Shown: positions 34,414 to 43,059 of the stretch, one piece after another
Numbering within the stretch: the first letter of the stretch is position 1
How the letters are laid out: each line of letters opens with the position of its first letter
Source: Sphingomonas sp.
GTDB taxonomy: Bacteria > Pseudomonadota > Alphaproteobacteria > Sphingomonadales > Sphingomonadaceae
Direction: 5' to 3'
Assembly (NCBI RefSeq): GCF_029239295.1
Contig: NZ_JAQZBC010000006.1
Coordinates: 124,001 to 188,000, forward strand
DNA: 64,000 bases
Program-made: the position numbers and the translations under genes
The notes under the pieces: generated by a model
What the model saw: the letters and a program-made list of their open reading frames with translations, nothing else
Databases searched by the model: none
Told to the model about the DNA's origin: nothing

Positions 34414-35502
34414 GTGCGTCTCGGCCTGATTGTCAACCCGGTCGCAGGGGTCGGCGGGCCGCTGGCGCTGAAGGGATCGGATGGCGCGATCCCGGCGCAT
34501 TTGGCGGCGGGGGCGGGTGTGCCGTCACTCACGAGTACACGCGCCGCAACGGCGCTCGCCGCGCTAGCCGGTCATCCATGTACCATCGTCACCAGCGCAG
34601 GAGCGATGGGAGAGGACGCTGCTCGCCAGGCATCGCTTTCGGTTCAGGTCGTACATGCGCCGGCCACTAACCCGAGCGCGCCGTCAGACACGGTCGCCGC
34701 AGCCGGCGCGATCGCCGCAGCCGGCGTCGATCTGCTGGCCTTCGCCGGCGGGGATGGCACTGCGCGTGACCTTCTCGCCGCGAACCTCGGGTCGCTCCCG
34801 ATGCTTGGGATACCTGCCGGGGTGAAGATGCATAGTGCGGCCTTCGCCACCAGCCCGGGCACCGCCGGAACGATCCTGCGGCACTGGTTACAGGGGCACG
34901 GTCGCCCTCCGGTCGTCGCCGACGTCATGGATCGTGATGATCAGGGCGCGATCACGCTATACGGTGCGATGCCGATCCCGCGATCGCGCGGCATGCAGGC
35001 TGCGAAAGCCACCCTGGCAGGCAGCGCAGCGGCCGATCTGGAACGTGCCGCTGCCGCGCTTTCGCGCGAGTTACGCGACGAACCGCTGGCGGTCATCGGC
35101 CCCGGCGCGACGATGATGATGGTGAAGCAGGCGCTGGCAGGCCAAGGCACGTTGCTCGGCGTCGACGCCTACGCCCATGGCGAGCCGGTGGCGATTGACG
35201 CCGACGCACAGGCGCTCCGCGCGCTCGCCGCCGCAACGCCCCCGCGCCTCGTCTTGGGAGTGATTGGCGGACAGGGCTTTCTCCTTGGCCGAGGCAACCA
35301 GCAGATCGATGCGGTGGTGATTGCCTGTGCCCGTCAGAAAGGTCTGACGGTGCTGGCCGACGCGGCAAAGCTGGTCGCGCTCCACGACGCCACCCTGCTG
35401 GTGGATAGCGGCGACGCGAGCCTCGACCGCGAGTTGGAGAGTTATCTGCGCGTCCATGTCGCGCCCGGACGATCGATGATGATGAAGGTACGCGCCGCCT
35501 GA
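34414..35502 (+). CDS. ATP-NAD kinase-family protein (AcoX-like)
   Basis: A 362-residue protein starting at GTG (VRLGLIVNPVAGVGGPLALK) with an AGGA site. It has LLAFAGGDGTARDLLA, the GGDGT motif of NAD kinases, followed by LGIPAGVKMHSAAFATSPG as in AcoX of acetoin operons. The C-terminal half (VLGVIGGQGFLLGRGNQQI) is also typical of that branch, which is longer than true NAD kinase. Biochemical roles of the branch are not settled; phosphorylation of NAD or of a pathway intermediate are both conceivable. It is divergent from the GcvP-like pair and sits right after operator E, so it belongs to the island. Confidence 0.83.
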   Translation: MRLGLIVNPVAGVGGPLALKGSDGAIPAHLAAGAGVPSLTSTRAATALAALAGHPCTIVTSAGAMGEDAARQASLSVQVVHAPATNPSAPSDTVAAAGAIAAAGVDLLAFAGGDGTARDLLAANLGSLPMLGIPAGVKMHSAAFATSPGTAGTILRHWLQGHGRPPVVADVMDRDDQGAITLYGAMPIPRSRGMQAAKATLAGSAAADLERAAAALSRELRDEPLAVIGPGATMMMVKQALAGQGTLLGVDAYAHGEPVAIDADAQALRALAAATPPRLVLGVIGGQGFLLGRGNQQIDAVVIACARQKGLTVLADAAKLVALHDATLLVDSGDASLDRELESYLRVHVAPGRSMMMKVRAA

Positions 35503-35556
35503 GCCCCCGACATTGCGAGACCGCCAAGCGGCCCACGCGAACCCAACCGGCTCGCT

Positions 35557-37779
35557 TTACTCCCAGGTGATCACCAGCCTGCCGCTGGCCGGCACATGGT
35601 AGTCGATCCGGTCCTCGTCGCTCGCATAGGGGCGCAGCGTGTCGCCGGCCGCCGCGGTCACGTTCGTTCGCGGCAGCTTGTGTCGTTTCAGCCGTACCAG
35701 CCGCAGATTGGCGGTGCACGGCTCGCTGCCATCGAGCGTGATCGTCAGGGCGCGGTCGCCCATGCGCTCGATCCCGCGGACCAGATAGTCGCAATACAGC
35801 CGGAATGGTGCGTCCGGCACATTGTGGAAGGCGCGTGTCGCGAAGATGAAGGCCGCGCCGGCGCCATAGACTTCCTGCCCCACCTGCCCCGCCTGCTGCC
35901 CGTCGGGATAAAGATCCTCCAGCGGGAAGGAGAGTTTGGCATCGATATGGCCGTTCGTTTCGCGCTGCTTCTCCGCGATTGCCTGGGGCGGCAGCGCATC
36001 GGGATAATAATACCACGCCCGCGACAGCGCGTATTTGCCATATTCGTTGATCAGCATGCGGGCCTCGGGCTCAAGGTCCGGCCCCCCGTCGCGCAGATAT
36101 TGTTCAAACGCGACGAAGCTGTCGAAGCATTCGTACATCGCCATATAAGGCGCGTCCTGAAGGCAGGTGACCGCCAGGAACGTTTCATAAGCGGCGGCAT
36201 GGCCGATCTGGCTGTCCCAGATCACCGAATTGTGCAGGAAGCTCGCCAGATAGACGTAGCTTTGCTCCAGATAGACGTCGTTGTTGGTGATCCGCCACAA
36301 CCGCATGCACGCCGCTGCGCCCCAGGCGGTGAGGTTCGCCTGGTAATTGACGTTGAAGCGGAGCCCGATCGCCTTCTCGATCGCGATCCGCGCCTCGTCG
36401 AGATAGGTCTTGTCGTCGGTCAGCTCGAACGCCTGCAGCATGACCCAGGCGTAAACCCCGCCCACATCGGTCTGGCCACGCCCGTCGGCAGGCGCGTTCT
36501 TCGCGATCACCGTGAAGTCGGTGACCTTATACTGCACCGGCCATTCGTAATCGAAATGGCGCGCCGCCTTTACCGCATAATCGAGTGAGCCCAGGAACAG
36601 CGCGCGCGCATCCTCATCACCATCCAGCGCCAGGATGCCCAGGTTCAGCAGCGGGTGATAGAGATACCAGCTGTCGACGGCATCGGCGTCCTTCTCCTTT
36701 CCGACATTGGGCAGGTACCGCCGCAGCGTCTTCAGCTTGGGGTCGTAGAACTTCTTCAGCCCCTTCTTCAGTTCGGCCTCCAGCGGCAGCGGCTCGCCCC
36801 GCCACTTGCCCCATCCATGAAGCGCCGCGATCACCGACATCTGCGCCATGATGTCCGGATATTCCGCGCCGGTGTACGGGTGGATGTACAGATGGCCATA
36901 ATGGCGGATGGTCGCCTCTGGCGCCTGCGCGAGATCGCGTGCGGCACGCTCCGCACGATCGATCCAGTCGCGATAATGGACCACCGGCAGGTCGATCATG
37001 CGGTAGGCGTCGCCCAGCATCTGGATGAAACGACGCGCCGATTCCCGCTCATGCGGGGGCGCATCATGCCGGAAGATGAGGATCGCGTCGGACAGTGTGA
37101 TCTTTTGTCCGGCGGGCAGCGCCACCTCGGCAGGGTCTACGTCCCGCGCCGGTGTCGGCAGCAGATAGCCCAGCTCCGGCCATTCTCCGCCCACGACGCC
37201 ATCGGGAGTCGTGCCGGTCGCCCGGAAATAGTCGTTCAGCGCCGTCAGGTTCTGGAAATACAGGACATCGCCGAACCCCGGCTGATCAATGCGGAAATAC
37301 AATAGCCCGGCGTTGTGCCCGCGCTGCGCCGCCTCGACCGTGCCCGTCGTACCCAGCGGATCGTCTCGCTCGTCCAACGGATACAGGTCGCGTGGCACGA
37401 ACGGCAGCACCATCGAACGCGTCGGGGTCAGCCGCACGACTACGCGCAGCCGTTCCAGCATGTCCTTGTTGCGGAAGAAGGTGATCTCATGCCGGCCCGC
37501 AGCACTGGTCACCTCGATCCGCGCCGCCTCGCCCGGCTTCGCGCGCAGCAGCCGGGTTTCGAAGGCGGTGCCCAAATATGCGGCGCGGACCGCCAGGCCG
37601 CCCTCACCCGGCCGGCGAACGATGGCGAAAACCGAGTCATGTGTCGCCCGCACCTCGACGGTCAGCTCGCCGAGGTCGAACCCGACGATCGGCTTCCCGC
37701 CGCCATCAAGGCTGTCCTTCAGCGCGAGGAGATAGGGGCTGACGCTGCTGCGTGCTTCTTCCAGCGTGGTCGACGCCAA
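35557..37779 (-). CDS. Unrecognised 740-residue protein, possible alpha/alpha-barrel sugar-active fold
   Basis: No firm family. The N-terminal 230 residues look like a beta-rich domain (GGKPIVGFDLGELTVEVRAT). Residues about 230-680 are helix-rich with aromatic patches such as YIHPYTGAEYPDIMAQMS, SWYLYHPLLNLGILAL, HFDYEWPVQYKVTDF and TDVGGVYAWVMLQAFE, which suggests an alpha-hairpin toroid like glycoside-processing or glucuronyl C5-epimerase C-terminal domains. The last 60 residues are again beta-like. No signal peptide or membrane span is seen, so it is probably cytoplasmic. It is monocistronic and convergent with the NAD-kinase-like gene. I saw no island operator upstream, so it may be outside the regulon. 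Confidence 0.7.
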   Translation of the reverse strand: MASTTLEEARSSVSPYLLALKDSLDGGGKPIVGFDLGELTVEVRATHDSVFAIVRRPGEGGLAVRAAYLGTAFETRLLRAKPGEAARIEVTSAAGRHEITFFRNKDMLERLRVVVRLTPTRSMVLPFVPRDLYPLDERDDPLGTTGTVEAAQRGHNAGLLYFRIDQPGFGDVLYFQNLTALNDYFRATGTTPDGVVGGEWPELGYLLPTPARDVDPAEVALPAGQKITLSDAILIFRHDAPPHERESARRFIQMLGDAYRMIDLPVVHYRDWIDRAERAARDLAQAPEATIRHYGHLYIHPYTGAEYPDIMAQMSVIAALHGWGKWRGEPLPLEAELKKGLKKFYDPKLKTLRRYLPNVGKEKDADAVDSWYLYHPLLNLGILALDGDEDARALFLGSLDYAVKAARHFDYEWPVQYKVTDFTVIAKNAPADGRGQTDVGGVYAWVMLQAFELTDDKTYLDEARIAIEKAIGLRFNVNYQANLTAWGAAACMRLWRITNNDVYLEQSYVYLASFLHNSVIWDSQIGHAAAYETFLAVTCLQDAPYMAMYECFDSFVAFEQYLRDGGPDLEPEARMLINEYGKYALSRAWYYYPDALPPQAIAEKQRETNGHIDAKLSFPLEDLYPDGQQAGQVGQEVYGAGAAFIFATRAFHNVPDAPFRLYCDYLVRGIERMGDRALTITLDGSEPCTANLRLVRLKRHKLPRTNVTAAAGDTLRPYASDEDRIDYHVPASGRLVITWE

Positions 37780-37860
37780 AATTACACCTCCGATGTTCCT
37801 TCTGGCGTAATCGGCGTCGGGCGCGCTGGTTCCCGGCTTTAACCTGCCTCAACAGGATTG

Positions 37861-37915
37861 CCCGGCGGCGGACGGGAGAGCCTTTGCCCCCGGGAAGCGG
37901 GGGCCCGCCGCCGCG
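37861..37915. repeat. GC-rich nested inverted repeat
   Basis: Two nested complementary arms, GCGGCGG with CCGCCGC outside and GCCCCC with GGGGGC inside, form a strong hairpin between two leftward genes. It has no U run on either strand, so it may be a transcription attenuator or a Rho-independent-like terminator of the SDR gene. Confidence 0.45.
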
Positions 37916-37943
37916 TATTCGCGGTGACGATCGCCTCTTGTCC

Positions 37944-38669
37944 TCACATGTCGGCCGCGGTCGGGCGGACGATCATTTCGTTGATGTCGACGCCCTCGGG
38001 TTGCTCCAGTGCGAAGCGCACAGCGCGGGCGATGGCATCGGGGGTCAGCGACTTCTGCCGCCATCCCTTCAGCGCGGTAGCGACGTCGGGGTCGGTGATG
38101 TCATTGCCCAACTCGGTTGCCACCACCCCCGGCGAGATGAGCGTGGAGCGGATCTCGTCATGCTCTTGTCGCAGCCCCTCGGTGATCGCGCGCACGGCAT
38201 GTTTGGTGCCGCAGTAAACCGCTGCGGTCGGCATCACCATGTGCGCCGCAACGGAGGCAACGTTGACCACATGGCCGCTGCGCTGGGCGATGAAGCGCGG
38301 CAGCACCGCGGCAATACCGTTCAGAACGCCGTTGATGTTGACGTCGATCATCCGCTTCCACTCGTCCCGCTTCAGCGCGGCGAGCGGCGACAGGGGCATG
38401 ACGCCGGCATTGTTCACCAAGACGTCGACCCGGCCGAACTGCGCCTCTGCCGCGGCGGCAAAGGCATCGAAATCGTCGCCATCGGTCACATCCAGCATGC
38501 GCCAGGCGACGCGGTCACCCAGTTCGGCGGCCAATGCCTCCAGCCGGTCGGCACGCCGGGCGCCAATGAACAATTGCGCGCCCGCCGCGGCCAATTCACG
38601 GGCGGTTGCCTCGCCGATCCCGCTCGATGCGCCGGTGATCAGCACTACCTTGTTGATGTTCTGCGTCAT
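37944..38669 (-). CDS. Short-chain dehydrogenase (YdfG-like)
   Basis: A 241-residue SDR: VVLITGASSGIGEATARELA at the N-terminus, VDVLVNNAGVMPLSPL, the active-site YCGTKHAV with an upstream serine in VNVASVAAH, and ISPGVVATEL. This is the broad YdfG/NADP-dependent 3-hydroxy acid dehydrogenase group. The start at MTQNINKVVLITG is clear; the open frame continues upstream into the AraC gene without similarity. It is divergent from the AraC-type regulator 150 bases away, a common regulator-target layout. Confidence 0.88.
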   Translation of the reverse strand: MTQNINKVVLITGASSGIGEATARELAAAGAQLFIGARRADRLEALAAELGDRVAWRMLDVTDGDDFDAFAAAAEAQFGRVDVLVNNAGVMPLSPLAALKRDEWKRMIDVNINGVLNGIAAVLPRFIAQRSGHVVNVASVAAHMVMPTAAVYCGTKHAVRAITEGLRQEHDEIRSTLISPGVVATELGNDITDPDVATALKGWRQKSLTPDAIARAVRFALEQPEGVDINEMIVRPTAADM

Positions 38670-38819
38670 GATGCTTCCTTTCGCTTGGTCTGCACGAGCA
38701 TCCAGATGGCGTTGCGAGGGGACCGGGCGGTAGAGCGATCCTCCAAACCCCTTGCCTGATCCTCCAGGATCGCCGCTGCTGGCTTGCGCGATCCGCCCGC
38801 GAGGAGGATCACGGCGATC

Positions 38820-39716
38820 ATGAAAGAGGTCGCCGAACTCGCCCGCATCATCGGTCGGCATGTCAGCAGCGCGGGGATTGCTCCCACAGCGATGCCGCGA
38901 CTGTCGCTGATCTGCGCCGATCAACCCAGCACGCCCACACCGGCCGTCTATGAGGCGTCGCTTTGCCTGATCGCCCAGGGATCGAAACGCGTCTCGATCG
39001 GGGAGCACAGCGTCATCTATGATGCCGCGCATTACCTTCTGGTCTCGGTCGATCTGCCGTTGGTCGGCCATATCATCGATGCCAGCCCTGACCGACCGTA
39101 TCTGTGCTGCAAGATCGATCTCGATCCGACCATGTTGGCAGACCTCCTGGGCGAGGAAGGCGGGCGCATATCGCGCACCGACCTGCCGGTGCTGGGCGTC
39201 TATCCCAGCGATCCCGATCTGATCGATGCGGCCTGTCGGCTGGTCAGGCTGCTTGACCGTCCGGAGACGATCGACGCGATCGCCCCGCTGATTGAGCGCG
39301 AGATCCTCTATCGCCTGCTGACAGGGCCGCACGGCCCGATGCTGCGCCATGTGGCGACCGCCGGCAGCCACCTGAACCAGGTTAGCCGCGCGATTGCTGC
39401 CATTCGCCGCGGCTTCGACCATCGGCTGCGGATCGAAGATATCGCAGCCGAGGCGGGGATGAGCGCATCCTCGCTCCACGCCCATTTCAAGGCGGTCACG
39501 CGGATGACGCCGCTGGAATATCAGAAACAGCTACGCTTGCAGGAGGCGCGCCGGCTGATGATTGCGAACGGCGCCACCGCCGGCACCGCGGCTTATGCCG
39601 TCGGCTATGAAAGCCCCTCGCAGTTCAGCCGCGAATATCGCCGGCTGTTCGGCGCACCACCGCGGCAGGATATCGAACGCCTGCACGCTGAGCCGGCTGG
39701 TGGGATGGCGCTATAA
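38820..39716 (+). CDS. AraC-family regulator
   Basis: A 298-residue regulator with an AraC_N domain (ASLCLIAQGSKRVSIGEH, HYLLVSVDLPLVGH) and two C-terminal helix-turn-helices (IEDIAAEAGMSASSLHAHFK and AAYAVGYESPSQFSREYRRL). The ATG at 38820 is used, with GAGGAGG somewhat upstream. Members of this group often control a divergent SDR or aldo-keto reductase gene, which is exactly the present arrangement. The inducer is unknown. Confidence 0.9.
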   Translation: MKEVAELARIIGRHVSSAGIAPTAMPRLSLICADQPSTPTPAVYEASLCLIAQGSKRVSIGEHSVIYDAAHYLLVSVDLPLVGHIIDASPDRPYLCCKIDLDPTMLADLLGEEGGRISRTDLPVLGVYPSDPDLIDAACRLVRLLDRPETIDAIAPLIEREILYRLLTGPHGPMLRHVATAGSHLNQVSRAIAAIRRGFDHRLRIEDIAAEAGMSASSLHAHFKAVTRMTPLEYQKQLRLQEARRLMIANGATAGTAAYAVGYESPSQFSREYRRLFGAPPRQDIERLHAEPAGGMAL

Positions 39717-39729
39717 CGCTGTCCATCCC

Positions 39730-40737
39730 TCAGCGGCTGGCGCGCATCGGTACATTATCGAGCATGTCGTAGACCTGCCCCACTTCCCCGGCGACGAAGC
39801 GATCCGCTTCCATTCCCGCCGCGCGCGCGGCGGCGGCCAGCAATTCCGCGGGTTCCCCGCGCGGCTCATCGGTCAATTGGAACGTGCCCCAGTGGATGCC
39901 GATCGCACGCCGGGCGCCGACATCCTGGAAGATCTTCACCGCCGCATCCGGGTCGACATGCTGCGGCGCCATGAACCAGCGCGGCGCATAGGCGCCGATC
40001 GGGATCAGCGCTGCGTCGGGGCTCCCCAGGCGCTCCCGCAAGGCGGTGAAGATCGCGCCATCGCCATATCCGGTGTCGCCGGCAAACCAGATCGTCCCCG
40101 CCGGCGTCGCCAGGAAATGACCACTCCACAGCGCCATGCGAACGTCGCTCGGCCAGCGGTTCGCCCAATGATAAGCCGGCGTCAGCGTGGTCGTGAGCCC
40201 CTCGGCCAGCGACAGCGCCTCCCACCAGTCCCCCGTGACGCAGCGTGCGTCCGGCACGCCGGCACGGATGATCGCATCATTGCCCAGCGGCATCGCCATC
40301 AGTGGATCGTGGGCTGCTTGCAGCCGTCGCAACGTGGCAAGATCGAGATGGTCGTAATGGGCATGGCTGATCAGCACGACATCGATCGGGGGAAGATCCT
40401 CGAACCTTATACCCGGTTCGGTCACCCGCTTCGGGCCGATCGAGGTGAACGGGCTGGCCCGCATCGACCAGACCGGATCGGTCAGGATATTCCACCCCGC
40501 TGCCTGGATCAGCGTCGATGCGTGGCCCACCATCGTCACTAGCAGGCCGGCTACCCGCGCGTCCGGCATGGCGGGCGTGACCGGAACGCTCGCCGGCCAT
40601 CGCGCCGCCCCGCGCGCCAGTTTCCAGCGCAGGATCGCCGACAGCCCGGCGTCGGTCGATTGCTGCCCTGGATTGAAGAAGCGCGTGCCGTCGAAATGGT
40701 CGCTGGGCGGCCCCTCATAATATCGATTGCGCGCCAC
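39730..40737 (-). CDS. Metallo-beta-lactamase-fold hydrolase (NAPE-PLD/UlaG-like)
   Basis: A protein of about 335 residues with SHAHYDHLD as the HxHxDH zinc motif, WFAGDTGYGDG for the bridging aspartate, and AIGIHWGTFQLTDEP supplying a late histidine. N-terminal NRYYEGPPSDHFDG is typical of this bacterial NAPE-PLD-like branch. I use a GTG start that gives VARNRYYEGPP because an upstream start would overlap the TspO gene by 83 bases. It closes the leftward glutaredoxin-tspO-lactamase operon. It may hydrolyse a phosphodiester or lipid; the substrate is not known. Confidence 0.85.
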   Translation of the reverse strand: MARNRYYEGPPSDHFDGTRFFNPGQQSTDAGLSAILRWKLARGAARWPASVPVTPAMPDARVAGLLVTMVGHASTLIQAAGWNILTDPVWSMRASPFTSIGPKRVTEPGIRFEDLPPIDVVLISHAHYDHLDLATLRRLQAAHDPLMAMPLGNDAIIRAGVPDARCVTGDWWEALSLAEGLTTTLTPAYHWANRWPSDVRMALWSGHFLATPAGTIWFAGDTGYGDGAIFTALRERLGSPDAALIPIGAYAPRWFMAPQHVDPDAAVKIFQDVGARRAIGIHWGTFQLTDEPRGEPAELLAAAARAAGMEADRFVAGEVGQVYDMLDNVPMRASR

Positions 40738-40789
40738 GCCCGTCAGCCGTGCCTGATCGGCACACGCCGTCCGCGACGCGCCACGATCA

Positions 40790-41326
40790 TCACTGGGTAA
40801 CGGCGTCCCGGTCTGCGTTGCGCTGCCAGACCTGTTCGGCCAGCAGCGTTGCAAAGCCGAGCCAAGCGACAAACGGCACGCCGAGCAGCCCGGCCGGCTT
40901 GTCCACCTTGCTCGCGGTCAACACATAGCTGGCCCCCGTTCCGACCATCATCGCCGATGCCGCTGTGCTGGCGCCCAGCGCGCGCTTGCGGAAGAACAGC
41001 TCCGTCCAGCCGCCGATCATCCCGGTGTTGAGCAGCCAAAGCCCGACGCCAAGGTTGCGGCTGGCGCTGGCTGGTTGGCGCAGCAACCGGTATCCGCCCA
41101 CGGCCAGCCCGGTCTCCAGCGCCGGCCACACCGCGCCGAAGGCGGCATCGGGCGGCGTGAATGAGGGCTTGTCCAGCCGCTTATACCATCCACGGATACC
41201 GGGGTGGCTGCGATCAGGTGCGTTGCGCCGCCCGATCACCGCGCTCACGCCCATGACCCCGGCGACGATGGTGGCGGCGGCAACACGCGAAAGGCCGGTT
41301 GCTGGCTGTGTCCGCGCGGCGATCAT
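40790..41326 (-). CDS. TspO/MBR-family membrane protein
   Basis: A 178-residue membrane protein with WYKRLDKPSFTPPDAAFGAVW, the TspO signature, and about five hydrophobic spans (LNTGMIGGWTELFFRKR among them). TspO proteins bind porphyrins and act in tetrapyrrole and oxidative stress control. It starts within the glutaredoxin gene stop (4-base overlap) and precedes the metallo-beta-lactamase gene. The co-location with glutaredoxin fits a redox role. Confidence 0.87.
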   Translation of the reverse strand: MIAARTQPATGLSRVAAATIVAGVMGVSAVIGRRNAPDRSHPGIRGWYKRLDKPSFTPPDAAFGAVWPALETGLAVGGYRLLRQPASASRNLGVGLWLLNTGMIGGWTELFFRKRALGASTAASAMMVGTGASYVLTASKVDKPAGLLGVPFVAWLGFATLLAEQVWQRNADRDAVTQ

Positions 41327-41580
41327 GCGGCGAGATACCGCTGCAGATCGTCGCTGCCGCCGATCCGCTTGTCATCGATGAATACCTGCGGGGTCGTGTC
41401 GACGCCGTGCTCGGCCTTGAACGCATCGACTTCCTCGCGCGACGACAGGATCCGGTCGTCGACCTCAAACCCTGCGGCCTCCAGCATCTCCTTGGCCCGG
41501 ACGCCGAACGGGCACACATGATCGGGCAACACCATGCGGTACAAAATCGCAGACTTTTGATCCGCCACCAGCTTCTCCAT
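41323..41580 (-). CDS. Glutaredoxin with a CPFG active site
   Basis: An 85-residue thioredoxin-fold protein: YRMVLPDHVCPFGVRAK carries a single active-site cysteine (CPFG instead of CPYC), and TTPQVFIDDKRIGG supplies the cis-proline and glutathione-binding GG. The start MEKLVADQKS is where the family begins; longer frames upstream lack similarity. Loss of the second cysteine means monothiol chemistry, such as deglutathionylation or Fe-S handling. It heads the leftward operon with TspO and faces DUF763. Confidence 0.87.
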   Translation of the reverse strand: MEKLVADQKSAILYRMVLPDHVCPFGVRAKEMLEAAGFEVDDRILSSREEVDAFKAEHGVDTTPQVFIDDKRIGGSDDLQRYLAA

Positions 41581-41799
41581 CGCTTCAATGATCGTTGTTG
41601 CCCAACAGAGCGCAGGATGGCGACGTCTGTTCCCGTCCGGCACCACATGTTCGCCGCTCGCGTCCCGTGCCAATCCGATGTTCCACCTTCGTTCCCACGG
41701 CGTTATAGGTACGCTCATGTCGAACCAGCCGACTCATGGTCGCTCGCGAACACAAGCGACTTCGCGCCCGGGCCGCACCCTCTTCGCAGGGCGCGGCTG

Positions 41800-43059
41800 A
41801 TGGCCCGCCGCGCCGGCAGCGCCGATCTGCCGCTGCACAGCGGCCGTGTACCCGCATGGCTGGGGCAGCGGATGACGCGGTTGGGCGCGGTGATCGCCGA
41901 GGCGATCGTGATCGAATATGGCCGCGACGAGTTCCTGCGACGGCTGGCGCATCCCTTCTGGTTCCAGTCATTCGGCGCGGTGATGGGCATGGACTGGCAT
42001 TCGTCCGGCATCACCACCAGCGTGCTCGGCGCGTTGAAGCGCGGGTTGGCGCCGCTCGCGGGCGAGCTCGGCCTGCATGTCTGCGGCGGACGCGGACGGC
42101 ACAGCCGCGCAACCCCGGCAGAACTCGCGGCGGTCGGCATGCGGGTGGGGCTGGATGGCGACGCGCTCGCCCGTGCCAGCCGGCTGGTAGCGAAGGTGGA
42201 CAGCGCGGCGGTTCAAGACGGGTTTGATCTGTACCTGCACGGCTTCATCGTCAGCGACGACGGACGCTGGGTCGTGATCCAGCAGGGCATGAACGGCGAC
42301 CGCCGCCAGGCGCGCCGCTACCATTGGCTGTCGGAGGGCATCGAAAGCTTCCTCGATGCGCCACATGCCGCGATCGAGGGGGTCAACCAGGGACGGATCG
42401 TCAATCTGGCAGACGAGCGCGCCGCCGCCTCGCGCGACCGGCAACTGGCATTGCTGCGCGAAACCGGTCCGGACGGCATCATCCGCGCGCTGGAGGAAAT
42501 TGATCCCGCCGCCGCGCCGCGCGCTCGCGCGCCATCACCGCAAGCGATGCTCCCGCACCTCGTCATGCCGCAGCATCACGACGTCCGCCCCGAGAACGTC
42601 GTCACCCGCCGCCTCCACGGCGCGCTGGCCGCGGCGGCGGAGCAGGGACCGACTGACTTCCCCGATCTCCTCCTGGTGCCAGGCATCGGTGCCCGCACGA
42701 TCCGGTCGCTCGCCATGGTGGCGGAGGTGGTCCACGGCGCTCCCTGCCGGTTCAGCGATCCGGCGCGCTTCAGCCTGGCGCATGGCGGCAAGGATCGACA
42801 CCCCTTCCCCGTTCCGACGCACGTGTACGATCGGACGATCGCGACCATGAAGGCCGCGGTGACTGCCGCGCGGCTGGGACAGGATGAGAAACTCGCCGCA
42901 ATCCGACGGCTCGATCAGCAGGCCCGGCGGCTGGAAGCGACCGCGAGCGGCCCGTCGGTCGAGGCGCTGATCGCCGAGGAACGCCGCCATTCGCACGCCT
43001 TTGGCGGCCGCAGCATCTTCGGCCGCGAACCGGCGCCCGCGGCGGAGGAGGTCGCCTGA
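41800..43059 (+). CDS. DUF763 domain protein
   Basis: A 419-residue DUF763 protein. It opens MARRAGSADLPLHSGRVPAW, then has HPFWFQSFGAVMGMDWHSSG and VVIQQGMNGDRRQARRYHW, all hallmarks of the family. A helix-hairpin-helix-like LLLVPGIGARTIRSLAMVAE near residue 300 suggests DNA binding. Function is unknown. It overlaps the AlkB-like gene by one base (TGATG), so a nucleic-acid repair link is likely. Confidence 0.88.
   Translation: MARRAGSADLPLHSGRVPAWLGQRMTRLGAVIAEAIVIEYGRDEFLRRLAHPFWFQSFGAVMGMDWHSSGITTSVLGALKRGLAPLAGELGLHVCGGRGRHSRATPAELAAVGMRVGLDGDALARASRLVAKVDSAAVQDGFDLYLHGFIVSDDGRWVVIQQGMNGDRRQARRYHWLSEGIESFLDAPHAAIEGVNQGRIVNLADERAAASRDRQLALLRETGPDGIIRALEEIDPAAAPRARAPSPQAMLPHLVMPQHHDVRPENVVTRRLHGALAAAAEQGPTDFPDLLLVPGIGARTIRSLAMVAEVVHGAPCRFSDPARFSLAHGGKDRHPFPVPTHVYDRTIATMKAAVTAARLGQDEKLAAIRRLDQQARRLEATASGPSVEALIAEERRHSHAFGGRSIFGREPAPAAEEVA

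Noticed and set aside
38120..39485. Extending the SDR gene upstream to a 513-residue protein
   Set aside because: The extension runs antisense through the AraC gene and has no similarity to SDRs; the internal ATG gives the standard length.
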